Shown: positions 23,025-34,600, counted from the stretch's first letter. The stretch is DNA of 64,000 nucleotides from Massospora cicadina (GCA_022478985.1 JAKSZP010014467.1:276990-340989), one strand, 5' to 3'. Notes: a model not told the origin generated them from the sequence alone. Numbers and translations are program-made.

Positions 23025-23649
23025 TGTTAGACCTTGTGGTTAACTCAAAAATAACTTTTCAAGAAAACCATCAATTTTTTTAATTACCTAAAAATTTAAA
23101 ATAAGTCTTTGAGGTGTGTCAACCTTGGGACAAATATACCACACTGGGAATTTTTCTATCCAGTACAGTTTTTTAAACTTGTATTGAACAAAACCTGCAC
23201 TAGGGTGGAAGCAGGAACTACCCTGCCAGGCTTTCAGCCTTTTCTTACCCTATCAATGGATAAGTTAAATTCTTCCCAATTATCCAGTATATTTGATGCA
23301 ATATTATATATATATATATAATTGCTTATAGTAGATTTCCCTTTTTATCAGTGGTGTAATTATTAACTTTATTTTAGGGTCAATGCCCAATTATTTGAAT
23401 AAAAGAATTCCATAGTTTATGGTACTTAGTAAAGTTTCCCTCATTTTATCAACTTCATGCACTGGGGCCAATTTGTATGTTATATATTCTAACTGGAAAA
23501 GACCACTTAAACATGGAAATCCAAAATGTAGAGTACCTAATGCTATCAAAAGGCTTGCCAACATCACAATCAGGGGTATTTCAACATATTTTATTAACAT
23601 CCAACCGTTCTGCAATATTGCAAATTTGCATGTCAATATTCATAATCAG
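23025..23649 (+). repeat. LTR-F copy 1, 5' portion, containing a SINE-like insertion
   Basis: Starts TGTTAG and aligns with 30862-31324 over its length except for an extra block of about 150 bp at roughly 23109-23256. The extra block begins TGAGGTGTGTCAACCTTGG and resembles the SINE/LINE 3' end at 61 kb. A TA microsatellite sits at 23302-23321. The copy stops at 23649, where a second TGTTAG begins, and its 3' half is missing here. Confidence 0.6.
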
Positions 23650-24776
23650 TGTTAGAATTTAATAGTTAACTCAAAATAAAACCTTTGAGAAACCCATCAG
23701 CGCTGATAGATTACTCCCATTGATGGATCCTTTGATCCTTCCCAATTTATCACATAATTAGATTCGTCCCAACGCTGCCTCAATTGTATTTAAATTGTTC
23801 CAATTATCATAGCTAATAATAGCTATGATATAATATTATTATGGCTGAATAAGAGGTCACTTGGGTGAAAAGTGGTCTCATGGCATTATCTAAATTGTAC
23901 CTCATAAATTAATGCACTATAATCAATGCACAGAGGCAGAATTTTGGGAAAAAATAATGAAATCAATTTATTAAGCACTTGGATATAGATGTCTCAATTA
24001 TGGTTGTACTTAGTGCTATGAAAGGCCTTCTGACATCCTGATTAGGGGTGCATCATGTTTATTAGTCATATATCTTTTTATCCCCATTTTATTTTAATTT
24101 GTCAGGTTATGATGCAGCCTTAATTAGGAAGATTTTGTGTGTTGAGTTTCGCATTCAAAAGTGACCCAATTATAGTAGTAAAATCGCTATTACTCAGGCT
24201 GAAACAATTGTTATTTTTAGTCAAATCATGGGCTAAATTGACTTAGGGATATTTAATGATTATTGCCATGACCAGCAGAAGATTGTCATATTATGAATGA
24301 ACTCATCTAATGAATGAGCTTTGCCAAGAGAAGCTTGAGAGGTATATAATACCAGAGCCTGGATGATTAATAAATCATCTTTTATCATCATCATTTAAGA
24401 TCATCATATATTACCTTTATTAATTATCGTTGTCCATCTTTTATCCATCTGTTAATCTTATCTGCTGCCTTTAAGTCTTTATTAGATAGTTGTGTGTTTT
24501 ATACTTCTAAAGATAAGAATTCAGTTATACCTTCTATAGAAATAGTCCCAATTATAAAGGAATAATTTCAATTTTCACAAAGTTAAAAGGTCTTGTATTT
24601 GTTGTTGCCAGTAAACTTAAAAATGGGGAGCATCTCGTAGTTATTTGGCTACTATTAATGATTATTGGAGAATCCACTTCCCAATTAAAAGCAGGAGCTT
24701 TATTAGCAAAATAGTACATATCCTTGATTCTCTTATTAAGTCAATTTAACTTGTACCATAGTCTAAAAACTTAACA
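23650..24776 (+). repeat. LTR-F copy 2, apparently complete 1.13-kb LTR, with primer site
   Basis: Begins TGTTAG at 23650 and ends TTAACA at 24776, giving TG...CA ends. Immediately after comes TTTTGGTGCTCACTACAGGGG (24777-24797). The same TGCTCACTACAG block follows the LTR at 32602, so it is a likely tRNA primer binding site shared by two families. The middle (about 23950-24050) shares the AGCACTT...GTGCTAT...TTAGGGGTG blocks with the copies at 26.1, 31.1, 34.0 and 40.8 kb. AATAAATCAT near 24370 may be the poly(A) signal. Confidence 0.65.
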
Positions 24777-24949
24777 TTTTGGTGCTCACTACAGGGGCAC
24801 TTGTTGAAAATTTATATTTTCAAATGATTTGGAACACCACTGATGTGTCAGGATAGATAGTGTGAAGACTAATTACCCCTATGCACAGCAGCACTAGCAG
24901 GCTCACCTTCCCTTTCTGTAGTTTGTGAGAAGTGCAACCTCTCAACTGT

Positions 24950-25360
24950 GGGATTCCTCTAGAGCAACTTCACCATGAATCATCCAACATTAGCATTAGT
25001 GCCCAGAGCTGGCACTCTCAACCCATCTGGCCATCATGACCTGAGTGCACCAACACCCATCTGGTTACATTGACCTGGGCAGCCTAGCATCTGTCATAAT
25101 TTATCCCAAGTCCATCTGGGATTGGTTCTCATCCAGTACCTCATACACTAGCAGGTCTGCGCTAATCAAGGGCCTGAGTTACATCAGTACTTTCAAAGAG
25201 GTTTCAAGCATCAGGAAGGCGTACATGGGGCTTGACAGGCCACTACAACAAACTCAATTACCCAGGGATGCCTACACCCTGGGGAACCTTCCCAAAATAT
25301 ATAAAAACCAGCTATGGTTGTTACACTATAGCCAAGAAGATAAGATATAATTGAAAAGGT
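24950..25360 (+). pseudogene. Possible gag N-terminal remnant after LTR-F copy 2
   Basis: A first ATG at 24974 opens a short frame (MNHPTLALVPRAGTLN), and a longer frame of 101 residues runs 25045-25350. Its position after the LTR and primer site is where gag should start. I do not recognise the protein. A short phrase (ACCCATCTGG) occurs twice, near 25020 and 25050. Confidence 0.3.
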
Positions 25361-26130
25361 TTTTAGATTAAAAAATAAACTAACCTTATTTATAAGGTTG
25401 TCAGGAAAATTAGAGGTAACAATTTGAATAAACTGATATCATATAACAAAGAAATTTATAAAATAGGGAACTGCACTATTGTTTGCTCCAGTGAAACAGC
25501 AGTGCATGGATGCAACAATGCATCATTGATTCCATAGTTTTGATAAACATGTGGGGATAGTTTTGGCTGTATTATGATTATATATAAAAATATGAAATTA
25601 GAACATTATCCAGATAAGGGGATAACGATTCATGTGAATCAGACCAATTCAACCCAAAAAAGTGTCCAAATTTATATCCCTCAGTGAATTGTAAAGTTTT
25701 TGCCGCATCAACCTTGGCTATTGATTTAATGCAATTGATTTCTCCTCAGTGACTTTTTTTAGTCTAATTAAAATGTTTCAGAATAAATTGACCATATTGC
25801 CATTCATTTGGCATCGTGTACTCATTGATTAGTTCATCATTTCTCAAGCATAACTCTGTCTGAGTTAACCCATGTCATTGTTCATTTGACGTCATTTTAA
25901 TTGTTTATTTATTTCATAATAATTTAATTAATCTATCTGAGTTAGTCCATGTCACTTGTTCACTTGGTATTCGTCTTGATGTGCTGAATCAAAACTGAAA
26001 TAACCAAAAGTCAAAACACATTGAATTTAAGTAATTAGTTGACAAGAGTGCCCAACATAATTAACCACATATAAAAATCACCTTGGGGTTTTGAGATAGT
26101 TTCAGCCCTAGCAAAGGCTGAAAATAACTT
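25360..26130. other. AT-rich stretch without genes
   Basis: No protein-like frame. A diverged duplication is visible around 25850-25970: the phrase CTGAGTTA(A/G)(C/T)CCATGTCA occurs at about 25860 and 25940 with similar flanks. Probably internal or LTR debris of the neighbouring elements. Confidence 0.4.
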
Positions 26131-26760
26131 GAAATGTATTTTCAACAATGTGTAAAATAGCACTTAAATGTGAACAGCATGAAAGGAGAACCTAGTGCTA
26201 TCAAGTGGCCTGCTGACTTTCAATTAGGGATATATCAGTAAACTTAATTGACATAAATCTTACCCACTGCTATATTTTGTCAGCTGTATGAAGAAACTCT
26301 AATTGAGCTGAACTTGGGATAATTTTACACCTTCAATTTGCAAAATTATTCTAAAACTTATAAAATATGACAGTATTTCACAGCTAATCCAACCAAAATA
26401 ATCATTATTATATTGGTCTAAGGGCTGAACTGATGTGGACAATAAAAGAATTATTATACATAGTATTGCGCTCTTGAGCCCAGAAGATTATGTCCAGGAG
26501 ATGCCTTAGAGATATATAAGACCAGCGACTATCCAAGAATCAAAAAATTAAAAAATAAGTAGATATTTTATCTAATAAAAATCTATTCCTTTCTTAGATC
26601 TCTTCTATCTGGTTATACTATCAGAGTCTGGTTTCTATTAAGAAAGTCATTAAGTTGTTAGGAAAGAGATCTACAGCTTGTACTTTTACCTATGTCAGTA
26701 CAAGTTCCCAATTGTATAGGGATAATTTGTTCCAAGCTTAGGAGTTGAGGAGTGATAGCA
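26130..26760 (+). repeat. LTR-F copy, 3' portion
   Basis: Aligns with 34019-34600 and with the 3' half of 23650-24776. Shared blocks in order: AGCACTTAAA, the GTGCTATCAA region, CAGAAGA(T/C)TAT, CAGGAGA, AAGACCAGCG and TAATAAAAATCTATTC (poly(A) signal). It lacks the first 300 bp or so of the LTR. It is followed by an internal region at 26.76-30.86 kb and may be that element's 5' LTR. Confidence 0.55.
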
Positions 26761-28550
26761 TAGTGGAGTGGTTCCTGCTCAACTCTGGGTCAGGTTTTTA
26801 TTGAAAAATGTTCAAAACCAGCACAGGCTAAAAAATCATCATATATATTTGTCTCAAAGTCAACCCACCTCGTTTACTTTTTTTAAGATCAGAGGAAATG
26901 CATATTTTTGATAATCTTTTTGAGTTTCTGAATTGTCAAGATACTTTGATACCTGGTTTAAAATGAGGGCATTTCAGCAGAATTTCTTCCTGACTTTAAG
27001 TGAAGTACTTTAAATTACAAGCAAGCAATCCTCAAATTTATAAAGTAGTGTTACTCAAAACCATAAATACTCCCTGATATGGACCCCATAATACCAGACT
27101 CAAGAAGATACTTCTATAAGAGATAGTGATAAAAAGAATGATAATTGTTTGATAAATCATGAGTACTTAAATACCACCCACCAGGACACTGAAGAGGGTA
27201 TATCTTACTCCCTGAATCTAATAACGTTGGAAGGAGGACATGTAGAGGGATCAGGCCAAATTGAGCTTTCATCTGAAAGCGTAAAGAACATGATAGAAAA
27301 TATTAATATTGATTTAGGATTGTACATCACATATTGACCCATCTTTTAGCCTGTTTTACTATTCTAAAGATCAGGCACTCAAGATGGAAATGTAAATGAA
27401 AGTACTAGGAGAAAACCATGGCAGCCCTTTCCAGACTTCTTAAAGGCAGTTAAACGACCATTGAACTCCTGGTTAACTTTGGTTAACTTTTAATTAAGCA
27501 TACCCAGAAAGTTCTTTCCAGACAAACTCTGGAACTCAAGGAAATTAGTGTGTTTGGGAGGCAGAATTTTTTTCCAATCTAACCTACTAAACGACTCAAT
27601 AATAAAAAACTCTAAAAGAATTTGTGGCCAATGCCAAACATGACAATGATGCACTCAAATATTAAACACGCTATAAGAGCAACTTAAGCTAAAAGTCCCA
27701 AAGTAGTGCAGAAGTCCTTGCTCACAACAGATTGTCTCACAAATGGGTAAAAGAAGTTAATCACCACTGTCATAGTCTAAAAAAATCACTCAAATTTCTT
27801 ATTTCCTCAGACATGCGTCTTACTAAAGAGGCTACCTTGGTTTTCAGAAATCATCTGAACTTGAAATTAATGCATGTTCACTTTGACAAGTATGTTTTAT
27901 CCAAGTTGGATGTTTTCCATAAGAACATCAAAGATCTTTTTGCATTGCTAGCAGTCCCAAATAGGTATGAAGAAAATGCTCAGATAAAAGGTGAATTTTT
28001 AAAAATCTGGGCAGTTGTGTTGGGTTTGCAAGCCAAAAAGACTGAATCACAAAGGAAAAATGGGAACTCATAATGCAAGTATCTACAAAAAATTCACAAA
28101 TAGAAAGTCTGATAGAAAATATTAAATTCATTATGGCAAACAAATTTTATATACATAAAAACGCATCAACCTTAGAAACGAAGTTGAAAACCTTTAGGTT
28201 AAGAGGTTTCAGTATTTTACCAGCCTTAGAGGAGGAGAGAATAAGGAAAGCTCCAATCATTTGGGAAAAAACAACTTAGAAACCTATTCAAGGCACAAAC
28301 CCAAGATTCAGCATCAAGTAGTTCAGAGCGTTATCATCAAGTTTAATCATTTAGGGATCAGTACTTATGAAGAAACTGAAATTTCAAACATCCATCCTTT
28401 GTCTAAATTTCTGGCATCAATCCTGACACCAGATACTACCTGATGGTGGAAAGGCCAATTTTGACTAATTATTTGCAAGATGTTTTAATACTAGAATAAG
28501 TGAAATGCCTATTTTTAAATCAGGCTAGGATGAATTCAAACCTCCAAATT
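26760..28550 (+). pseudogene. Internal region of an LTR-F-type element; coding remnants of unknown kind
   Basis: Between an LTR-F end (about 26760) and the LTR-F start at 30862 lies about 2.7 kb of sequence, excluding a solo LTR at 28551-29902. Short open frames on the plus strand occur at 27149-27337, 27732-28073 (113 residues, basic, with KSLKFLISSDMRLTKEA), 28073-28279 and 28261-28443. They follow each other in shifting frames and look like one decayed coding region. I cannot recognise capsid, protease, RT or integrase motifs. Gag-only or an unknown polyprotein are both possible. Confidence 0.35.
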
Positions 28551-29902
28551 TGTAAGTCAGGTGGAGCGTCCCCTCTGCCTGGAATGAGTGGCGTTCCCAT
28601 TTCCCACAAAAAGGGTCTGAGAAAGGCAGCTGCCCCCCTTGTCTCACGGGCGACCTCACCCATGTGGTAGATGAGCGGTGGGTAACAGCTTTCCTTTAAA
28701 GATTTCATGTCCTGTCCCTGCAATTGACTCCACCAAATTAGATTGGAAAATTGAAGAATTTTCGATGAAATAATGGGAAAATGCCATCCCTCATGGGCCA
28801 AAAGGATCTTATGAGGATATGGCACCAACTCCTCAAAATCAAGGCTTGAAAGCTTTAAACCCTTAGCATTGAAGCCCAATGGGCTTGCACATTTAATAAA
28901 TGAGGTTGAGGGGTCAAATCCTCAGCAAGAATCGCCAATGGCATTTTGACATTTGGAAACGTTGTTGTTAGTTCAAAACCTGTCTTAAGAACATTGAGAC
29001 AAAGTCCAAAGGGCGTTTATCTTTTAATAAGAATGTGTCCAATGACAAATCCTTGGTTAACCTCACCAATGGCATCAGGCCACCTGGAAATGTTGTTGCC
29101 AATTTGAAGCTCCACTTGAAAACATTGGGGACAAAGCCCAATGAGCATGTACCTCCATCATTAAGTGTTGCTGTTAACCCAAAATCCTCCTCTCTTAAAT
29201 TAGGATCATTATTGTATCTTGCTTGGCCAAACGGATGCCAAAGTGACTGGGTGCAGGAAGGTTGGGTATCCCAAACCCGTTCCTGACCTCTTGGGACCGC
29301 CCCTACATGGGGTGGCCTTGGGAGGTTCCCATTGCCCGTTGGGAAGACGCTGTCATGATGACCATTGAAAACATGGTGAAAGTGAAATTTGGGCATCTGA
29401 AGACAAACTGACAGTGACTCAGCCTGCGCTGAGGACTCAAAGTTGATTTAAATTGAATTAGTTTTCCCCACTCACTCAAATTTTGCTAGTTTGGGTCAAA
29501 TCTTGAGAACCCCAAACCCAAGTCTTTCTAATATATTCCCAAATTGTCCATTTAAGCATTCATAACAACCTGTGAAAATTGACGGTTGATTTTCCATTTT
29601 TAAATCCAATAAAAATCCCATATTAAAATCTTTATTTTTATTATGCCAAAATTCAAATCACCCCTCCCAATCCAGCTTTTCCAAACTCCTAAATCCACTG
29701 GCCCTGGTGCCATAATTGCCTGGTTCAACGCCAGGTTTATTTTCACACTTATGACATCCTGGCGCTCGCTGGCAAAATCTTTCCCAGCTCAAACCAATGC
29801 CAGACAAGCAGTAGTGCCTCTGGCATTTGGGCTTGTCATTTTAGGTGCTTTGGCATCCAGATTGGCAGACTGGTCAAAACTTATATTGCCGCCTTCATGA
29901 CA
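28551..29902 (+). repeat. Solo LTR of the 6.5-12.6 kb chromovirus family, plus orientation
   Basis: Starts TGTAAGTCAG (28551) and ends CATGACA (29902), the same ends as the chromovirus LTRs read on the minus strand. The first 150 bases align clearly: GCGGTGGGTAACAGC here against the complement near 7505-7525, with the nearby CCACATGGG phrase. The last 110 bases also align (CTGGCATT...GGTGCTTTG...CAGACTGGTC). It is about 200 bp longer than the paired LTRs. Flanking bases are AAATT on the left and AATTT on the right, so a 4-bp AATT match remains. No internal coding region is attached, consistent with LTR-LTR recombination. Confidence 0.75.
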
Positions 29903-29906
29903 AATT

Positions 29907-30861
29907 TGCCAAAGTTTGATAGGATGATAACAACAACTCATCTCTCATGCTATTCAAAATGTCAATATAAGGAGCATCAAACCATTTTGGGTGTCAACAT
30001 TAATCAGCTCTCTTGAATACCACAGCTGCAGCCTCGTTATGCCTATTTGGCTGATGGATGTCCCTATATAGATGCCATAAATGCAGTGATACAAGAATCC
30101 TAAGGGCCTTAAAGACTAGAAGCCTGAAAAGCTAAGCTTCTCAATATTAAATTCAAGCAGAATGAGGCTAAAAAGAATTTGCCAACAGGTTCTATCATAA
30201 GGCACAAGACTTAATCTATGTCTACTGCAATGACCAATTTTGATGCAAAGATTGCAATGGAGTGTGCATTAAAGCCTTATCATTATTTACAATGTGTCAT
30301 GATACTAGCATTTGAAACATGGGACCTTAAGAACTTACCAATTAAAGTAATATGCTGTGCCAGCAGTTTTAAAGCCTTTAATTGACCCAAAAATCAGCAG
30401 AAATTTCGTCTTTGGGTCCAAAGATAAAAAATACATTTAATCAAGGATGGTAGGGCTGGCCATATATACAACTATGTCCACGCAAAGTATAGAAAATTAA
30501 TAAGTTTGATGATTATGAAAAAAGGAAAAAGAAAAAGTTCATATTAGCTAAACACTATAAAATAAATATATAACTAAAGAAAGATAATGATTAATCAAAA
30601 TAAAAAATATAGTCAATAAACTATTGTTTGTCCTTGAGGTGGGGATGGTAATCCAGCTCCAATATATTGCCAATTTGGCTCACTTTTATCAAGACACTAA
30701 GAAATAAGAAAGCAAACGCCACAGAAGAGGCAAACGCAAAAATTGATGACAACCTTTGGGCTACAATTCTCAACATAATGATGAACTACCAATGCTGGCT
30801 GTTGGAGGTTATTGCTGATAATTGGGATTCTAGGGCTTATATTACAGTCAAGTGGGAGATT
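29907..30861 (+). pseudogene. Internal region continued, ending in a polypurine tract
   Basis: Right part of the element interrupted by the solo LTR. Frames are short; the last (30667-30867, 66 residues) reads through a purine-rich tract AAGTGGGAGATT (30850-30861), directly followed by TGTTAG. A tract of the same form (GATTGGGAGATA) precedes the LTR at 32864. No enzyme motifs are visible. Confidence 0.4.
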
Positions 30862-31324
30862 TGTTAGATTTTGGTGGTTGACTTGAAAGTAAACTCCTTA
30901 GAAAACCATTTATTTTAGTTCTTTACCTATTTAATTATCCATTAATTCTTCCCAATTAACCAGCATAATTAGATACAATAGTATAAATTTGTTTATAATT
31001 CCTCACCCTTACCAATTAACAATGACACTATTAACTTTACCTTAGGGTGGATGCCTAATTATGTAATCAAAAACCAATATTTTATGGTACCTAGTAAAGT
31101 TGCTCTCATTTTATCAGTATCATGTAATGTAGCCAATTTGTATGTCAAATATTTTAACTGGCACAATAGCACTTAAACATGGACAACTAGAATTAGGAGT
31201 ACCTTTTTATATTGAGAGGATTGCTGAAGTCCTAATTAGGGACATCAACATATTTAATTGTCATCCAACTTTCCTGAAATATTGCAGGTTTTTATGTCAA
31301 TTCTCATAATTAGCACATTACCAA
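30862..31324 (+). repeat. LTR-F copy, 5' portion (463 bp)
   Basis: Starts TGTTAG after a polypurine tract. It aligns with 23025-23649 minus the SINE-like insert: TTATGGTAC(C/T)TAGTAAAG, CCAATTTGTATGT and CACTTAAACATGG are shared. It ends where the 31325 LTR begins, at nearly the same internal point as the 23025 copy. Confidence 0.65.
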
Positions 31325-32602
31325 TGTTGGGCTTTTAACCAGGTGATATTCCTCTCATATTAACAAAATTAGTGTAATGATTAATTGAGGATGATTTCCA
31401 ATTAGTTTGCCAATTTCAATTCAATGTTAAATGATAATACTCCAATTTATGATTCACATTCAGTTGGGTTTAGCTTACTTGATCCGCCGGATTAAAAAAG
31501 TATTGGGGATCATCCCCAATAGGAAATTGTTGGGTCTCAACACTGGTGACTGAGCCTGAGGATTTTAAGATAATTAAATTTATCAATTAAGATGGCAAAT
31601 TGTTTAAATTTGACGTTGAGAGTATTGGGAAATGATCCCAATAGAGTTTTTAGTCAAATTTTAACACCGCCGACTTATGCTGAGGATGTCAAACCATTAA
31701 ATTTTAATTAAATAAAGTCATATCGCATTTTGACTTCATGAGAGTATTAGGAATAACTCCTGACAGCTTCTTGGTTAAATTTGACACCGCCAACTTATGC
31801 TGAGGATGTCAAACCATCCGATATTAATAAATAAAGTCAAACCCTATTTTGACTTCATGAGAGTATTAGGAATAACCCCCGACAGCATTTTGGTAAAATT
31901 CAACGCTGACAACTTATGCCAAAGATGTCAATATATCTATTTAATTTTAATTACAACAAATTGAGGATTGTGTAATCAGGACATTTAAGGATGATGAGTG
32001 TTGCTAGTGAGAGTGCTGACAAATGCTAAGCAGGGAGAATTTCCAGTGAGTGCTGACAATGGTGGCAATTTTTGCCAATGACGTGGACAGACAAGAGTTG
32101 ACTATAAATAGTTTGATCTCCCACTTAATAGAAATCTTCTCTTTCATTTGCCTACCTTTATTAAGTTTTTAGTTAACAGAGGTTAGCTTAGCTTGTAGAG
32201 GTGTGACTCAAGATCCCCGAAGGTTAGGTGCTGGGATAAACCACCTGAAGTGGTAATCGCAACCAGCTCCCAACCTTGAACTAGATGGAAACCCATGAGA
32301 TCTTGGGCAACTAGCAGCAACAATGATGAACTGGAAGGATTGAAGAAGGAAACCCTGAGGGAGTCAATAGAGGCCGCTGAACCACAATTGTTGGACAAGT
32401 ATTAAAGAGGACCTCTGAGCCATAATGAGTGGCCAAGCCACATAAGGAGAAGTTGTTGGTCTACTGGGTTGGTGGGTTGCCCTGCAGATTTTTATGGAAA
32501 GTTTGCCAATGATTAAAAAGATCAAGGTCCAGAAGTCTTCATACTATTTGGCCTGGAACACTAATAGAGTCGCCTATTAATGAGAATGAAAAATTCTCAA
32601 CA
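31325..32602 (+). repeat. 5' LTR (1278 bp) with three 120-bp tandem units
   Basis: Contains a tandem repeat with units at 31619-31740, 31741-31859 and a partial third at 31860-31950. Each unit begins AGAGTATT(G/A)GGAA and includes ACTTATGC(T/C)(G/A)AGGATGTCAA or a close variant. A TATA-like box CTATAAATAG lies at 32102-32111. The 3' 500 bases are the best conserved part compared with the other LTR. Confidence 0.8.
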
Positions 32603-32863
32603 ATGTTGCTCACTACAGTGAGGTTAAGTTAGTGTGTTTCTTGATTAGCTTGAGGTTTAGCTAGAAGGTTGCAAAAGCTAAATGATCTGTTTTTGGGGGA
32701 GGATGCCACCAGAAGAACCTCAGCCCCAACGTTCAGTTTCTGATGCCTCTTGAAGATGGGGGAAGAGTCAAGAACATCCCAACCATCGCGTCAATGATGT
32801 TTTGGCCCACTGAAAATGGTGGAGTTGCGCTTGAGGAATATCATCTGATTAGATTGGGAGATA
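32603..32863 (+). other. Internal region of the non-autonomous element
   Basis: 261 bp without a meaningful frame. The left edge ATGTTGCTCACTACAGTGAG resembles the primer-site block after the LTR at 24776, and the right edge is the polypurine tract. These are the minimum signals needed for reverse transcription in trans. Confidence 0.6.
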
Positions 32864-34018
32864 TGTTGGATTTTTAACCAAGTGGCATTCTTCACATATC
32901 AATGAAATTGGAGTGATAATTAGTCAAGGATGATTGTCAATTAGTTCTCTAATTTTAATTCATTATTTAGTAATACTAACCCCAAATTTGTGCTCCCCAT
33001 TCAGTTAGGTTAAGCTGTCTTGATCTGCTGGATCAAGAAAGCATTGGGGATCATCCACAATAGGGAATTGGTGGGCTTGACAATGGTGACTGAGGCTGAG
33101 GACGTTGATTTAATTAAAAGTATCAATTAAGGTGGCGAATTTTTTAAATTTGATGTTGAGAGTATTGGGAAACAAATTTAAAAGAGTTTTTAGTCAGATT
33201 GGACACTGGCGACTTATGGTGAGTATAAAAGACATATATTATTAATTAAATAAAGTCAAATCACATTTCAACTTCATTAAAGTATCAGGAATAATCCCCG
33301 ACAGCATTTTGGTTAAATTTTACATCAAGAACTTATGCTGAGGACGTCAATGTATTTAATTAATTTGAATTACAACAAATTTGAGGACTTCATAATCAGG
33401 ACATTCAAGGATAATAAAAATTGTCAGTGAGAGTGCTGATGAATGCTAAGCAGTGAGAATCACCAGTGAGTGTTGACAATGCTGGCAATAAATGCCAATG
33501 ATGTGGAAAGGCAAGAAATGGCTATTAGTAGTTTTATATCTATAAATAAATGAATGAATATTTCGTTTTCCTACATTTGTTAAGTTTTTAGTCAACAGAG
33601 ATTAGCTTAGCTTTTAGAGGTGGGACTCAAAATCCCCTGAGGTTAGGTGTTGATAAAACACCTGGAGTGGTCAGCGCAACCAACTCCCAACCTTGAACTA
33701 GATGGAAACCCACGGGAACTTGGGCAACTAGCAGCAACAATGATGAACTGGAAGGATTGAAGGAGGAAACCCTGAGTGAGTCAATAGAGGCCGCTGAACC
33801 ACAATTTTTGGACAAGTCTCAAAGAGGACCTCTGAGCCATAATGAGTGGCCAAGCCACATAAGGAGAAGTTGTTGGTCTACTGGGTTGGTGGGTTGCCCA
33901 GCAAATTTATAGGGAAAGGTTGCCAATGAAGGTGAAAGAGCAAGGGCCAGAAGTCTTCATACTGTTTGGTCTGGCACACTAATGGAGTCACCTATTAATG
34001 AAAATGAAAAGTTTAACA
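32864..34018 (+). repeat. 3' LTR (1155 bp) with two tandem units
   Basis: Same as the 5' LTR but with one repeat unit fewer (33159-33278 and partial 33279-33370), which accounts for the 123-bp length difference. A TATA-like box (CTATAAATAA) lies at about 33540-33549. Confidence 0.8.
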
Positions 34019-34600
34019 AGCACCTAAACATGTAAATCTTAAAAGGGAGTATCTAATGCTATCAATTGGCCTACCAACGTCTCAATCAGGAGTATACCAA
34101 TAGTTTTAATCAACAGTTTTTACCCACAACTTTTAATTTAGTATCTATATGACAAAACTCTAATTAAGCTGATTTTAAAATAATTTTGCACCTTAAATGC
34201 AATATTTATCTGAGACTCTCCCAACTTTGAGAGTATCTTGCTGCCAGCCTGGCCAAAATAATCAAAATTTTATCAGTTTAAGGGCTGAAAAAATGTGGAA
34301 AACAAAAAAATAATCTGTTGAAAGTTGGGTGTCTAAACCCAGAAGACTATTTACAGGAGAATCCCTAGATGTGTTCAAGACCAGCGCCTAGTCATAAATC
34401 AAAAAAAAAAAAAAGAAAAGTAAGAATATATCTTATCTGATAAAAATTTATTCTCATATAGATTTCTTTTATTGGGTTATATTATCAAAGTTTATTTCTT
34501 ATTAGGAGTGTCAACAAGCTGTTAGAAAAGGGATCTAACTTAATACTTTACCTGCATCAGTAGAAGTTCCCACTTATGTAAGGATAGTTTTCCCCAGGAA
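34019..34600 (+). repeat. LTR-F copy, 3' portion
   Basis: Begins at AGCACCTAAACATG, immediately after the 3' LTR of the previous element, and aligns with 26130-26760. Includes CAGAAGACTAT, GACCAGCGCC and a 14-base A run at 34401-34414. It may serve as the 5' LTR of the Ty3/gypsy copy that follows, but its own 5' third is absent. Confidence 0.55.

Larger units (their letters stand above)
31325..34018 (+). mobile_element. Non-autonomous LTR element: two ~1.2-kb LTRs around 261 bp
   Basis: Direct repeats 31325-32602 and 32864-34018 align end to end. Both start TGTTGG and end AACA. The internal part is only 261 bp (32603-32863), starting with a primer-site-like TGTTGCTCACTACAG and ending with a polypurine tract GATTGGGAGATA at 32852-32863. 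No gag or pol is present, so it would depend on an autonomous relative. Known non-autonomous classes are TRIM (short LTRs) and LARD (long internal region); this has long LTRs and a tiny interior, fitting neither well. The flanks, ACCAA and AGCAC, do not match as a target duplication. Confidence 0.8.

Noticed and set aside
23302..23321. TA repeat as a promoter or origin
   Set aside because: A simple microsatellite in LTR debris; another at about 49719 shows they are incidental.
31619..31950. CRISPR-like array
   Set aside because: Units are contiguous 120-bp tandem repeats without spacers, inside an LTR of a eukaryotic retroelement.
32183..33815. Two similar minus-strand frames (Ser/Leu-rich, about 60-70 residues) as a repeated gene
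   Set aside because: They are the same stretch of the two LTRs; similarity is due to the LTR duplication and the frames differ in length.
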